A stretch of 64,000 bases of DNA from an uncultured Bacteroidales bacterium (GCA_944326265.1 CALVDE010000006.1:38142-102141); one strand, 5' to 3'; shown: positions 1 to 9,501, counted from the first letter of the stretch. Numbers and translations are program-made. Notes: a model not told the origin generated them from the sequence alone.

Positions 1-23
1 TCAGAAACCGCAGATAAGAGAAG

Positions 24-1145
24 ATGTCCTGGATACATTCAGATAAGGATTTCGTGCTGGACTCGCACTGCGACACTCCGACGATGCTGCTCGAGGAGAT
101 AGACCTCGGGAAGCGGCAGCCGAGGGGGCACGTGGACTTCGTGAGAGCCCGGGAAGGCGGGGTGGACGGGATGTTCTTCGCGATATACTCTCCGCCGGAG
201 CTTACGGACGCGGAGGCCACGGTACATGCGATAAGGCTCATATCCAAATGCTACGATGCCGTCGACAGCAACAGCGCTGTCGCGGCATTCGCTGTTTCCC
301 CGGAACAGGCTTTCGAGCACAAGAAGCACGGCCTTATCTCCGTATTTCTGGGTATGGAGAACGGCACCCCGATACAGCATGATCTGGAATATCTGCGTCT
401 TTATCATCGCTTTGGAGTGCGTTATCTCACGCTCTGCCACAACCGGCACAACCAGATCTGCGACTCGTGCATGCCCTTGGAGCCGGAATGGGGCGGCCTC
501 TCCGCTTTCGGAAAGGAAGTGGTGGCCGAGTGCAACCGCCTGGGTATCCTACTGGACTGTTCCCATGCCTCTGACGGGACATTCTACGACTTGCTGAATT
601 ATTCCAAAACTCCGATTGTCGCCTCGCACTCATCCTGCAGGGCCCTGTGCGGCCATCCCCGGAATATGTCCGACACCATGCTGCGGGACCTGGGCTCCGC
701 AGACGGAGTGATTCAGGTCAATTTCTATCCCAAATTCATCGACTCCGATTTTGCCCAGGACGAGAAATTTCTGAAACTCAGCGAGGAAGGGGAGCATTGG
801 CAGGAACTCTACCGCTCCGATCTGTACAATATCGAGTACCGGGACAATTACTGGCGGATAATGGACGAGCTGGCAGTCTATCCCACGCCCTCTGTCAGGA
901 GGGTCGTGGACCACATCGACCATGCCGTGAAGGTGGCCGGAGCGGCACATGTGGGCTTAGGCTCGGATTTCGACGGGATAGAAGTGGCACCCGAGGGACT
1001 TAGGGACATCTCCATGTACGGCAACATAGCAGCGGAGCTGCGGCAGCGGGGCTACAGCAGTTCTGAGATACGCGGCATCATGGGCGGCAACTTCCTGAGA
1101 GTCATGCACCAGGCTCAGAAAGCAGCACAGTCCTCAGCAGATTGA
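24..1145 (+). CDS. Membrane dipeptidase, peptidase family M19 (renal dipeptidase-like)
   Basis: A 373-residue zinc dipeptidase of the M19 family, which cleaves dipeptides and in some members cyclic or D-containing dipeptides. The first metal-binding motif is H15-x-D17 in VLDSHCDTP. The bridging Glu lies in FLGMENGTP, the later His ligands in DCSHASDG and VASHSSCRA, and the substrate Asp in GLGSDFDG. Length is normal for the family. No signal peptide is visible, so it is probably cytoplasmic. The ATG is the first in frame in the window. The 3' end overlaps the convergent cinA gene by 44 bases. The family call is firm; the substrate is unknown. Confidence 0.93.
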   Translation: MSWIHSDKDFVLDSHCDTPTMLLEEIDLGKRQPRGHVDFVRAREGGVDGMFFAIYSPPELTDAEATVHAIRLISKCYDAVDSNSAVAAFAVSPEQAFEHKKHGLISVFLGMENGTPIQHDLEYLRLYHRFGVRYLTLCHNRHNQICDSCMPLEPEWGGLSAFGKEVVAECNRLGILLDCSHASDGTFYDLLNYSKTPIVASHSSCRALCGHPRNMSDTMLRDLGSADGVIQVNFYPKFIDSDFAQDEKFLKLSEEGEHWQELYRSDLYNIEYRDNYWRIMDELAVYPTPSVRRVVDHIDHAVKVAGAAHVGLGSDFDGIEVAPEGLRDISMYGNIAAELRQRGYSSSEIRGIMGGNFLRVMHQAQKAAQSSAD

Positions 1146-2397
1146 GGGCGCTGCCGGCGAAACGGTCGATATTGGTGCTCCGGTCGTTGTTGAAACGGAA
1201 CATCCGGGACAGGACTGCGGTCTTGCCCGGATTTTTCGTATCCGGATATGCCACTGCGGTCCAGACTGTGCCGACGGGCTTGTCGGGCGTGCCTCCGTCC
1301 GGGCCGGCGATGCCGGTGGTCGAGAGGGCGTAGTCAGTCCCGAGTGCCTCGCGGACTCCGAGGGCCATGGCCTCGGCACATTCGCGGCTGACGGCTCCTT
1401 CTGAAGCGATTATTCCGGTGGGAACGTGCAGTACGTTTTCTTTCACCGAGTTGTCGTATGATGTAACGGAGCCGTAGAAGAACCTGGAGGCCCCGGGAAT
1501 CTGCGTAATGAGTGACGCTATCCTGCCTCCGGTGCAGGACTCGGCTACGGCCAGGGTCTTTCCTGCGGCAGTCATCCTGCGGGCTATCACGGACTGGAGG
1601 GTGTCCTCGCCTTCACCGTAGATGGCATCGCCGAGGACGGGGCCGAGCTTGGCGAACTCAGCCTCGATGCGCCGTATCTCGTCCTCCCGCTCCCCGCCGT
1701 ATATCGACAGGCGCAGCTTGACACCGGTAAGGGGATTGGGCAGATAGGCCAGGTGCATGTCCTCCGGCAGGGCATCCTCCCAGGGCTCGATCATCTTGGC
1801 CAGGGTGGACTCGGCTATGCCGTAGGTGACTATGGTCTTATGATGTATGCTGTCGAGGGCGAAATGGCTGCGGATGTCGTCCATCACTGCCGGCAGCAGG
1901 CCGATGGCCTCGTAAGGCACTCCCGGCAGGGAATAGAGCACGGGACAGTGGGAGTAGAGGGCTGCCGGGAAACGGAATATCATCCCGGGAGCGGTGCCTT
2001 TCCGGTTGACCATCACCTCGCAGGTGTCGGGTACTACAGCCTGGTCCCGGTTGATGTCGGATATCTCGATGCCCCGGTGGGCCAGTATCCGCTCTATCAC
2101 CTCCATCTGTCCCTGATGGAAGACGGTGCCTCGGCTGTAGGAGAGCTCTCCGAGAGCCTTCTTGGTGATATCGTCCTTGGTGGGTCCGAGTCCGCCCGTA
2201 ACTATCACTATATCGTTCTCATGCAGCAGGGACTTCAAGTTCTGCTTTATGTCGGTGTTGTCATCGCTGATGGAGACCATGCGGAGCACTTTCACGCCTA
2301 TGGCGTTGAGCTCGCGGGCTATGGCTGAGGAATTGGTGTCGACGATCTGGCCGATGAGAATCTCATCGCCGATGGTGCAGACGGCTGCTCGTTTCAT
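1102..2397 (-). CDS. cinA: CinA-family protein (nicotinamide-nucleotide amidase with N-terminal MoaB/MogA-like domain)
   Basis: A 431-residue two-domain CinA. Residues 1-170 form the MoaB-like domain (GDEILIGQIVDTNS, TGGLGPTKDDITKKAL). Residues about 270-430 form the PncC-type amidase domain (VAESCTGGRIASLI, TTGIAGPDGGTPDKPVGTV), which deamidates NMN in pyridine-nucleotide recycling. The start ATG shares one base with the pyrD stop (TAATG), so the two genes are translationally coupled. The 3' end runs 44 bases into the convergent dipeptidase gene. All key motifs are present and nothing suggests decay. Confidence 0.96.
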   Translation of the reverse strand: MKRAAVCTIGDEILIGQIVDTNSSAIARELNAIGVKVLRMVSISDDNTDIKQNLKSLLHENDIVIVTGGLGPTKDDITKKALGELSYSRGTVFHQGQMEVIERILAHRGIEISDINRDQAVVPDTCEVMVNRKGTAPGMIFRFPAALYSHCPVLYSLPGVPYEAIGLLPAVMDDIRSHFALDSIHHKTIVTYGIAESTLAKMIEPWEDALPEDMHLAYLPNPLTGVKLRLSIYGGEREDEIRRIEAEFAKLGPVLGDAIYGEGEDTLQSVIARRMTAAGKTLAVAESCTGGRIASLITQIPGASRFFYGSVTSYDNSVKENVLHVPTGIIASEGAVSRECAEAMALGVREALGTDYALSTTGIAGPDGGTPDKPVGTVWTAVAYPDTKNPGKTAVLSRMFRFNNDRSTNIDRFAGSALNLLRTVLLSEPGA

Positions 2398-3437
2398 TAT
2401 TTATGGGATTTAAGGTACTTGAGAATCTTGCGTACTGCTCCGGGACCGTTGTAGATGAAGCCGGAGTATATCTGAATAAGGGAGGCACCGGCATCCAGCA
2501 TCTCCTTGGCCTGCTCCGGGGTCATGATGCCTCCGACACCGATGATGGGCAGGATGCCGCCGGTCTTCTGATGGATGTGGCGCACCATCGCCAGGCTCTT
2601 CTCATACAGAGGCTGGCCGCTCAGGCCGCCGTTGCCCAGTGCCTTGACCTTCTCGGGGTCAGTGGAAAGCCCTTCACGGGAATTGGTTGTGTTGGTGGCG
2701 ATTATGCCGTCCAGACCGGAGCTGAGAGCCAACTCGACAATGCGGTCCACATGCTCATACGGGATGTCGGGGGATATCTTGAGCAGGATGGGGCGGTAGT
2801 CGTCGTAATATCTTCTGAGGGTGAGCAGATGGTCCACTATCTCAGACAGATAGCCTACATCCTGCAGGACCGTGAGATCCTTTACGTTAGGACACGATAC
2901 ATTGATTGTGAAATAGTCCACATAGTCGTAGAGCAGGGAGAAGGAACGCTCGTAGTCCTTGTATGCCTCCTCATTAGGCGTCTTTGAAGCCTTGGCTATG
3001 TTGCCGCCGACGATGACGTTCGGAACGCGCTTCTGGAGCTGGGCCACGGCGTATTTTACACCTTTATTATTGATGCCCATGCGGTTGATGATGGCCCTGT
3101 CTTCTATGAGCCTGAAACAGCGGGGCTTGGGATTGCCTGGCTGAGGTTCGGGGGTGAGGGAGCCTATCTCCACGAAACTGAAGCCGAAGTTGCCCATGTC
3201 GTTGTAGAACTCTCCGTTCTTGTCCAGACCGGCCGCCAGTCCTACCGGATTCTTGAATGTAAGTCCGAAAACATCGCGGCGCAGCTCTCCGTCTTTATCC
3301 CTGACCCGGAAAATAGCCCTAATGATACTCTGAGAGAAAGGTATATATCGTAAAATATGCAGAATACGGAAAGTGATGTGGTGAGCCGTTTCAGGCGAGA
3401 AGGAGAAGAGTATGCGTCGGATGAGCAGTCTGTACAT
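2397..3437 (-). CDS. pyrD: Dihydroorotate dehydrogenase (quinone), class 2
   Basis: Oxidises dihydroorotate to orotate in pyrimidine synthesis, passing electrons from FMN to the quinone pool at the inner membrane. The amphipathic N-terminal helix (residues 1-45) typical of class 2 enzymes is present, followed by GLAAGLDKNG, the catalytic Ser in FTINVSCPN, the FMN site LLKISPD and the phosphate loop GVGGI. Length (346) is normal. A TATCTTTG -7 element lies at 3462-3469, about 25 bases before the ATG. It heads a two-gene operon with cinA. Confidence 0.97.
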   Translation of the reverse strand: MYRLLIRRILFSFSPETAHHITFRILHILRYIPFSQSIIRAIFRVRDKDGELRRDVFGLTFKNPVGLAAGLDKNGEFYNDMGNFGFSFVEIGSLTPEPQPGNPKPRCFRLIEDRAIINRMGINNKGVKYAVAQLQKRVPNVIVGGNIAKASKTPNEEAYKDYERSFSLLYDYVDYFTINVSCPNVKDLTVLQDVGYLSEIVDHLLTLRRYYDDYRPILLKISPDIPYEHVDRIVELALSSGLDGIIATNTTNSREGLSTDPEKVKALGNGGLSGQPLYEKSLAMVRHIHQKTGGILPIIGVGGIMTPEQAKEMLDAGASLIQIYSGFIYNGPGAVRKILKYLKSHK

Positions 3438-3478
3438 AGTGTTTCAGCATTGATTCGCAGGCAAAGATACGCCAAAAA

Positions 3479-3937
3479 CTATTTGGGTGGATAAAATTCC
3501 TGAAATGTTCCGTCGGAATAGAACAGGGTGATGCGCCGTACATCCCTGGGCTGGGGCCGTACCGGCGCGGACACGGGCTCATCACCGTCTTCAATCATGT
3601 CCTGGGTGCTTTCAGCCTCCGGAACCTGAGCATACGAAGGGACGCTGTCCAGGTCCAGTTTTATGGACGGGGAGAACAGGTCTGGGGAGGAGTCCTGCTG
3701 CCGGGGAGCAGGAGCGGGGGTGTTCTGTTCCCGCAGGGGCTTGCCGCGACCGAGCAGGAGCCAGTCCGGGTTGACGGAGGGAAACTTCAGCAGAAATTTC
3801 TGGATAAAGTCAAATCCGGGCTTGTTGCGTCCCGACAGGATGTGGGAGACATTGGAGCGCTGGATGCCCATTATGTCCGCAAACTGGGCCGGTTTGAGCT
3901 GTTCGAGCTCCAAAAATTGTTGTAAACGGCGATTCAT
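3479..3937 (-). CDS. XRE-family helix-turn-helix regulator
   Basis: A 152-residue protein with an N-terminal lambda-repressor-like HTH (residues 1-65: LKPAQFADIMGIQRSNVSHILSGRNKP, here in two stretches of the same domain) and a Pro/Asp-rich C-terminal tail with no recognised domain, ending GTFQEFYPPK. Proteins of this shape are common in Bacteroidales; targets are generally unknown. A -7 element (TACATTTG, reverse of 3960-3967) precedes it. TGTAAACG occurs inside its first codons, and four perfect TGTAAACA/TGTTTACA octamers lie in the adjacent gap. I infer these could be its operators. Confidence 0.85.
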   Translation of the reverse strand: MNRRLQQFLELEQLKPAQFADIMGIQRSNVSHILSGRNKPGFDFIQKFLLKFPSVNPDWLLLGRGKPLREQNTPAPAPRQQDSSPDLFSPSIKLDLDSVPSYAQVPEAESTQDMIEDGDEPVSAPVRPQPRDVRRITLFYSDGTFQEFYPPK

Positions 3938-4472
3938 TTCTGTGAATTTAAATTTTTACAAATGTATATAAAAATCTGTTTACAAAATTAAATAACCACA
4001 ATGAGACAAATGTAAACAAATATCCGGAATAATATATTGCCACTATGTATCAAGGTTATAACAATCAGCATATTTCTAATGTAATATATGATATAAGCAG
4101 TGCTAAAATGCTTATATAGATAGGCTTGGTGTCAGAATTATGTACAAATTCGCCTGAATTTGTACTATATATCCCGAAACGATGTGCCCGTTACCTTTGG
4201 CAAGCTTTAGATAATTCAATTTATTTAACTGATAATCGGTGCTATATGTACTAACTAAATTATCTATAAATGAATTTTATTATACAACATGACAAATATT
4301 TGTAATCTCTGTGGACAAAGAAGCACTATGTTTACAATAGTGCAACAACCCTGTATTTATTATGTGATTAACAAATGTAAACATTTTGCAAAAAACGATT
4401 ATTTTGAGTTCAACGGGATATTATATAGCTTTGCCGCAGAAAGTGCGTAAAATCGCCTGAAAACGTTAGAAT
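3938..4472. promoter_or_regulatory. 535-base AT-rich divergent control region between XRE regulator and queA
   Basis: No credible gene lies here. It holds four perfect octamers TGTTTACA/TGTAAACA at 3977, 4011, 4329 and 4376, arranged as two inverted pairs. The first pair is near the XRE promoter and the second just upstream of the queA promoter. It also contains an inverted repeat GTACAAATT / AATTTGTAC (4142-4165, 7-base spacing or less) and a second pair TAGATAATT (4208) / AATTATCTA (4258). Base composition is far richer in A+T than in the genes around it. Regulatory function is inferred. Confidence 0.55.
4403..4433 (+). promoter_or_regulatory. Bacteroidetes-type promoter of queA
   Basis: TTTG at 4403-4406 and TAGCTTTG at 4426-4433 are separated by 19 bases, matching the sigma-ABfr consensus TTTG-N19-TAnnTTTG. 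The expected start site near 4440 leaves a leader of about 33 bases before the queA ATG. Confidence 0.8.
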
Positions 4473-5708
4473 ATGGCAATACCTCAGATAAACATTTCCG
4501 ATTACACCTACGACCTGCCCGACGGACGGATCGCATCCTACCCCACGGAGAGGCGCGATGCCTCCAAACTCCTTTTATATAATAAGGGTGAAATATCCCA
4601 TACAGTCTTCTCTTCCCTTCCGGATTACCTGCCTGAGGGAGCCCTCATGGTCTTCAACAATACCAAGGTGGTGCCCGCAAGGCTCATTTTCCGGAGAGAG
4701 ACCGGGGCCATGATAGAGATTTTCTGCCTGGAACCGTCGGATCCTGAGGATTATAACCTTTCATTTGCCGCTACCTCCACCTGCGTGTGGAAGACGATTG
4801 TAGGCAACCGGAAGAAGTGGAAAGGCGAGCCTATCCGTCTCTATCTTCCTGAAAACCACAATACTGACCTTGAATGCCTGAACCTGCGGGCTACTCTCGA
4901 GGACGGCTCCGAGGGCAATATCCTCGTGCGTTTTACCTGGGATGGCGGCGAGCCTTTTTCCCGGGTGATGGAGATGTGCGGCCGCGTGCCCATTCCTCCA
5001 TATCTGCACCGTGAATCGGAAAGTATTGACAGTGAGCGGTATCAGACGCTTTATGCCTCCTACAGGGGCTCGGTCGCCGCGCCTACTGCCGGACTGCATT
5101 TTACCTCTGAGGTTCTTACTAGGCTCAAGGAGAAGAGGCTGGACTGCGAGAATGTCTGCCTGCATGTGGGCGCCGGAACCTTCCTGCCGGTCAAGAGTGA
5201 GGCCATAGAGGGGCACACCATGCATTCGGAGCCGTTCTCCATTTCGACCGATGTTCTCGATAGAATCCTGCAAATAAAGGGAAACAAGCCGGTTATAGCC
5301 GTAGGAACGACCAGTGTGCGTACTCTCGAATCCCTCTATTGGCTGGGGGCTGAATGTGCTGTAAAGGGGCCAGGAAACTGGGAGCCGTCGCCCGTGGAGC
5401 AATGGGTGCCCTATACCTCGGAGCTGGGTAAAATCTCCCTTAATGAGGCTCTGGAGGCCCTTTTAGAATACACCCGGAGCCGTGGAAAGGACCGGATCAT
5501 CTGCCGTACCCGCATAATCATAGTCCCCACTTACCGTTTCCGCATAGTGGACTGGCTGATAACCAATTTCCACCAGCCCAAGAGTACCCTGCTGCTGCTC
5601 ATAGCCGCACTGATCGGGGAGGACTGGCGGAAAGTGTATGACTATGCCCTCGGCAACGGGTTCCGTTTCCTGAGTTACGGAGACTCTTCGCTGCTCATAC
5701 CGCGCTGA
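4473..5708 (+). CDS. queA: S-adenosylmethionine:tRNA ribosyltransferase-isomerase
   Basis: QueA transfers and rearranges the ribosyl group of AdoMet onto preQ1-modified tRNA to give epoxyqueuosine. Diagnostic segments are SKLLLYNKG, VMVFNNTKVVPARL-like FNNTKVVPARL, GRVPIPPYL, TAGLHFTSEVL, LHVGAGTF, VGTTSVRTLE and the C-terminal TNFHQPKSTLLLLIAAL. At 411 residues it is longer than the ~350 of Proteobacterial QueA because of inserts, as usual for Bacteroidetes. It is preceded by a strong promoter and stands alone as a transcription unit. Confidence 0.96.
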   Translation: MAIPQINISDYTYDLPDGRIASYPTERRDASKLLLYNKGEISHTVFSSLPDYLPEGALMVFNNTKVVPARLIFRRETGAMIEIFCLEPSDPEDYNLSFAATSTCVWKTIVGNRKKWKGEPIRLYLPENHNTDLECLNLRATLEDGSEGNILVRFTWDGGEPFSRVMEMCGRVPIPPYLHRESESIDSERYQTLYASYRGSVAAPTAGLHFTSEVLTRLKEKRLDCENVCLHVGAGTFLPVKSEAIEGHTMHSEPFSISTDVLDRILQIKGNKPVIAVGTTSVRTLESLYWLGAECAVKGPGNWEPSPVEQWVPYTSELGKISLNEALEALLEYTRSRGKDRIICRTRIIIVPTYRFRIVDWLITNFHQPKSTLLLLIAALIGEDWRKVYDYALGNGFRFLSYGDSSLLIPR

Positions 5709-5711
5709 CGG

Positions 5712-5742
5712 TTTGCCGTATTGGCTTTTTTTCCTATTTTTG
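5712..5742 (+). promoter_or_regulatory. Promoter of the M28 peptidase / acyltransferase pair
   Basis: TTTG (5712-5715), 19 bases, then TATTTTTG (5735-5742). The ATG at 5776 follows at a normal distance; a TTG six bases upstream in the same frame is not needed. Confidence 0.75.
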
Positions 5743-5775
5743 CATATTTAATATTGCTGGCTGAATTTATTGCTT

Positions 5776-7422
5776 ATGAAGAATGCCAAGGTCGTCATTG
5801 CCGTTGTGCTCATGGTTTTCACCGCCATTGTAGCGATGGGGTATCTCACATTCCACAGGTCAGACAGCCGCAAGGACGTTCTTTTCGATACGGAAAACGT
5901 CGTCAATGATATCCGTATTATCTCATCCGGACATCATTCAGTGCTTCATCCGGCCGGAAGGGACAGTGTCAGGGCATTTTTATGTACGGCTCTTTCGGAG
6001 ATGGGGGGAGTTCCCGAGGTGCTTCCGTATGATTCTGTTCCGTCCAGATTCGGGGGAACTTTCGATATCGCCGATCTCTACTGCAAGTTTGAACCCGAAG
6101 GAAAAGATACGTCTGACTCATATCTTATGCTGGTGGCTCACCTGGACTCAAGATTCCCGGAACAAACACCGAAGGGTGTAGTATGTTCTTATGGAGCAGC
6201 AGATGACGGTTATGGACTTGGAGTGATACTTGAGCTTGCAAGGGGGGCTCTGACATATTCCGGAGAATGGAGACAGGGGCTCAAGATCCTGTTTACGGAT
6301 GCCGAGGAACACGAGCTGGACGGAATCCGCTGTGCGCTTCAGCAGGACAACCGGTTGTTCGACAATGTGGGCCTGGCTGTCAATGTCGAGGCAAGGGGTG
6401 TAAAGGGCCCGGCACTGCTTTTCGAGATGTCAGCCGGAAACGCGCGTCTTCTGGACTTCTATAAAGAGTTTGCGACAAGCCCGTATACGTACTCCCTCAC
6501 ATCGGTAATATACGGCATGATGCCTAATTTTACTGATTTCACCTACCTCAAGCCGCTTTTCCCGGGGTATAATTTTTCGGTGATCGACAATCTCGGCTAT
6601 TATCACAACGACCGGGATAATTTCTCGAATATCCATACTGAGTCCATAGCACATTACGGAGTCCAGCTGGAGCCGATGGTCCGTGAATATCTCACAGGTA
6701 GCCAGTATTCTGATACTGAGTATTTTGTGTCGGAGTCTGATAAAATTGCCCACACTGTGCCGGGTCTCGGTACGGTGTGCATGACCAAGGCCGAGAACTA
6801 TACATTCAATGCCGCTGTTCTTGCGCTTTTCGTGCTGGCGGTTTCCGGCTATGCGGCATTCGGAAGGATAAGGCTCAGGAACGTCCTGCTCAGTGCGTGC
6901 AGGCTGTTGGCCGCAGGTATTCTGGCAGGACTGCTCTCTACCGCCGCTGTTTATGCCGCTGCGCGCCTTGCCGGTGTACCGTTCTCTTTTACAATGACGA
7001 GATATCTTGACGCAGACTGGATTGTGGCAGCCGGCTGTATTGCGGTTATGACTGTGGTGTACCTCATTTGCTTTGTCCGTAAATCAAGGAGGTCGGAAGA
7101 CTTTGTATATGAGCATCTTCTAGGTGCTGTCCTGCTCATTCTGGTGATTTCGGCACTCATGCTGGTTCTTACCGGTGAGAATTTTTACCTGATGTTCCCG
7201 GCGGTATGCGCTCTGGCAGGATTGTTGTTCCATCTCCTGATGTATATGAACATAATGTCGCTTCCGGCTCTGCTGCTGGTGGAGATGACGGCATTGCCGT
7301 TCCTGTATAATCTCTACACTGCTGTCACGGTCGGCTCGTTGGGAGTTATCGTGTTTTTGGCATTGATATATTTGGTAATTATTACGTCTCTTATGAGATG
7401 CTTTTTGATACAGAGAAGATGA
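5776..7422 (+). CDS. Membrane-anchored M28-family zinc aminopeptidase
   Basis: One N-terminal membrane segment (residues 3-22) is followed by an extracytoplasmic M28 peptidase domain (about 40-310). The candidate zinc ligands are all visible: His/Asp in LVAHLDSRF, Asp in GAADDGYGLG, the catalytic Glu pair in TDAEEHELDG, Glu in VNVEARG and His in YYHNDRDNF. The C-terminal third (about 345-548) is strongly hydrophobic, with some six or seven predicted membrane spans. This architecture resembles the ER-type/vacuolar M28 peptidases found in Bacteroidetes. Its stop overlaps the next start (ATGA), implying coupling with the acyltransferase. Confidence 0.88.
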   Translation: MKNAKVVIAVVLMVFTAIVAMGYLTFHRSDSRKDVLFDTENVVNDIRIISSGHHSVLHPAGRDSVRAFLCTALSEMGGVPEVLPYDSVPSRFGGTFDIADLYCKFEPEGKDTSDSYLMLVAHLDSRFPEQTPKGVVCSYGAADDGYGLGVILELARGALTYSGEWRQGLKILFTDAEEHELDGIRCALQQDNRLFDNVGLAVNVEARGVKGPALLFEMSAGNARLLDFYKEFATSPYTYSLTSVIYGMMPNFTDFTYLKPLFPGYNFSVIDNLGYYHNDRDNFSNIHTESIAHYGVQLEPMVREYLTGSQYSDTEYFVSESDKIAHTVPGLGTVCMTKAENYTFNAAVLALFVLAVSGYAAFGRIRLRNVLLSACRLLAAGILAGLLSTAAVYAAARLAGVPFSFTMTRYLDADWIVAAGCIAVMTVVYLICFVRKSRRSEDFVYEHLLGAVLLILVISALMLVLTGENFYLMFPAVCALAGLLFHLLMYMNIMSLPALLLVEMTALPFLYNLYTAVTVGSLGVIVFLALIYLVIITSLMRCFLIQRR

Positions 7423-8600
7423 ATCAGGATTACGAGTCAATCAGACCTTATAACGACGAAGAGACATCGGCGGCCCTCAAGCGTGTCGCTGACTCCGTGG
7501 AGCTTGCCTCCATATCGGCATTTCTCTACGGGCCTGACAAGGAGAAGGAGGAGGCCCTGAGGGCTGTGCTGCGCAGGATAGATACAGTCGACCAGTTTCA
7601 GGCCGCAGTCATGGCCGGAGCGATTCAGGCTATTCTGGACAGGACATCCTCGCATCTGGAGGTGCGTGGACTGGAAAATGTGGAGAACGGGCGCAAGCAC
7701 GTACTGCTGTCCAATCACAGGGACATCATACTGGATCCGGCCATACTGCAGCTGATCCTCTTCAATGACAAGGTGTCCACTACGGAGATTGCCGTGGGGG
7801 ACAATCTTATCGCCAGTACTTTCATTGAGGATGTGTTCCGCTCCAACCGCATGATAAAGGTCGTGCGCGGAGGTACTCCCAGAGAGAAGTACGTGTCGTC
7901 AGTCCGTCTTTCAGCATATATGAGGGAGAGTATATCGTCGGGAAGATGTTCGGTCTGGATAGCCCAGCGCAACGGCAGGTCGAAGGATGGATATGACCAG
8001 ACGGAGCAGGGACTGCTCAAGATGCTGGGAATGAGCGGAAGCGGGGACTTTGTAAAGGATTATATGGAAATATCGGTCCTGCCTCTGGCCATATCATACC
8101 AGTATGAACCGTGCGCTTTTCTGAAAGCCAGGGAAGTCTATATTTCCAGGCGCGGACAGTATGTCAAGAAGCCAGGTGAGGACACTGCCAGCATTCTGGA
8201 GGGATTGACTGCGTACAAGGGCGGAATAGCCTTCCGCTTCTGTCCCGAACTTTCCATGGATGAGCTGGAGGCATGTGCGGTGTACGGCAAGAATGACAGT
8301 CTCAAGGCTCTTGCGTCGGTAATAGATAAGAGAATATGCTCCAATTACAGGCTCTGGGACACCAATTACATCGCGTATGATATTCTAGAGGGTGATGACC
8401 GCAGTAGTGACAGATATGATGCCGGAGCGAGGGATATGTTTGTGGAGCAGATGGAAAAGGGCCTTTCCGCAATAGTCGGGAAAGACCCTGATATAGATAT
8501 CCGCGAACTGAGGGAAATCTACCTGTCGATATATGCTAATCCTGTACGTTCCGCACGTGCACATCAAGCTGAGGGTAGGGAAAGCTCATGCCCTGCTTAG
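7419..8600 (+). CDS. PlsC-like 1-acyl-glycerol-3-phosphate acyltransferase domain protein
   Basis: A 393-residue protein with the acyltransferase HX4D motif in LSNHRDIILDP and a downstream glycine-rich block VRGGTPREKY, followed by IAQRNGRSKDG in place of the usual FPEGTRS. The remainder (about 230-393) is not recognised. The ATG at 7419 is chosen because it makes a classic ATGA overlap with the peptidase stop; an in-frame ATG lies 21 bases upstream. The 3' end overlaps the convergent mscS gene by 65 bases. The role in membrane lipid synthesis is inferred from the domain only. Confidence 0.8.
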   Translation: MNQDYESIRPYNDEETSAALKRVADSVELASISAFLYGPDKEKEEALRAVLRRIDTVDQFQAAVMAGAIQAILDRTSSHLEVRGLENVENGRKHVLLSNHRDIILDPAILQLILFNDKVSTTEIAVGDNLIASTFIEDVFRSNRMIKVVRGGTPREKYVSSVRLSAYMRESISSGRCSVWIAQRNGRSKDGYDQTEQGLLKMLGMSGSGDFVKDYMEISVLPLAISYQYEPCAFLKAREVYISRRGQYVKKPGEDTASILEGLTAYKGGIAFRFCPELSMDELEACAVYGKNDSLKALASVIDKRICSNYRLWDTNYIAYDILEGDDRSSDRYDAGARDMFVEQMEKGLSAIVGKDPDIDIRELREIYLSIYANPVRSARAHQAEGRESSCPA

Positions 8601-9450
8601 GGAAGTCCTCGTAGATCTTCCTGTTGATATCGAAAAACAGTCCCCAGTAGTCGCCGCCGTGGGTCCAGGCTCGTGCTGTCAGTATTATCGCGCTGTCTCC
8701 CAGCTGTGAGAGAGCTGCGAACGGAGCGTCCGGAGCCTCAGGGCCGGTCAGTACCCTCTTGTCCTCGCTCAGGTATTTCTGCAGCAGTTCGATACCTTTT
8801 CCGGCATCGTCTCCGTATGATATGCTTACGTTCCACTCCACACGGCGGATATCGGAGGCAGTGTTGTTCTGGATGCTGTTGTTGGCCAGATTGCCGTTTG
8901 GCAGGAAGACCACCTTGTTGTCCGGGGTGTGAATCTGGGTGGAAGTGATGTTGATGGCATCCACCGTGCCGCTGTATCCGCCGGCTTCGATATAGTCACC
9001 TACCTTGAAGGGCTTGAAAAGCAGGATCATGACTCCTCCGGCAAAATTCTGGAGAGTGCCGCTGAGGGCCATGCCGACCGCCAGGCCGCCGGCAGCCAGC
9101 AAGGCAGCGAAAGTGCTGGAAGGCACGCCAAGTATGGTCACAACAATTACGAACAGAAGTACCGTCAGTGATATATTGACGAAACTCGTTGTGAATGAAG
9201 CAAGTGACTGTTCGACTTTTCTTTTGGCGAAGATTCTTTTCAGTATTTTCTGCACTCTTCTGATCAGCCATGCGCCGAGGATGTACAGGAGCAGGGCTGC
9301 CAGGACTTTCAGTCCCCATTTGATTACCGTCCCGGCAACGGACGTCCATATTTCCTGTCCGCTCATTGTGGACAGTTTGTGAATTGTCTCGCTGATCTCT
9401 ACAGCCACAGTGTCTGAAGGATCAGGTGTAAGGTTCAGCTGAGGTATCAT
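8536..9450 (-). CDS. Small-conductance mechanosensitive channel, MscS family
   Basis: A 304-residue MscS-type channel that releases solutes under hypo-osmotic stress. Membrane helices lie near residues 45-65, 95-120 and in the pore-lining TM3 (AALLAAGGLAVGMALSGTLQ). These are followed by the conserved beta domain (FKPFKVGDYIEAGGYSGTVDAI, FLPNGNLANNSIQN). A TAAATTTG -7 element (reverse of 9478-9485) places the transcript start after the longer upstream start, so the internal ATG at 9450 is the better choice. Its 3' end overlaps the acyltransferase gene. Confidence 0.93.
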   Translation of the reverse strand: MIPQLNLTPDPSDTVAVEISETIHKLSTMSGQEIWTSVAGTVIKWGLKVLAALLLYILGAWLIRRVQKILKRIFAKRKVEQSLASFTTSFVNISLTVLLFVIVVTILGVPSSTFAALLAAGGLAVGMALSGTLQNFAGGVMILLFKPFKVGDYIEAGGYSGTVDAINITSTQIHTPDNKVVFLPNGNLANNSIQNNTASDIRRVEWNVSISYGDDAGKGIELLQKYLSEDKRVLTGPEAPDAPFAALSQLGDSAIILTARAWTHGGDYWGLFFDINRKIYEDFPKQGMSFPYPQLDVHVRNVQD

Positions 9451-9501
9451 AAAAATTATAATTTTTAAAATTGTTGGCAAATTTATTTAACTTTTATTAC
9501 A

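Noticed and set aside
4289..4450. 53-codon frame with a CxxC start upstream of queA
   Set aside because: It spans the queA promoter and two operator-like octamers and has no recognisable family or ribosome site.
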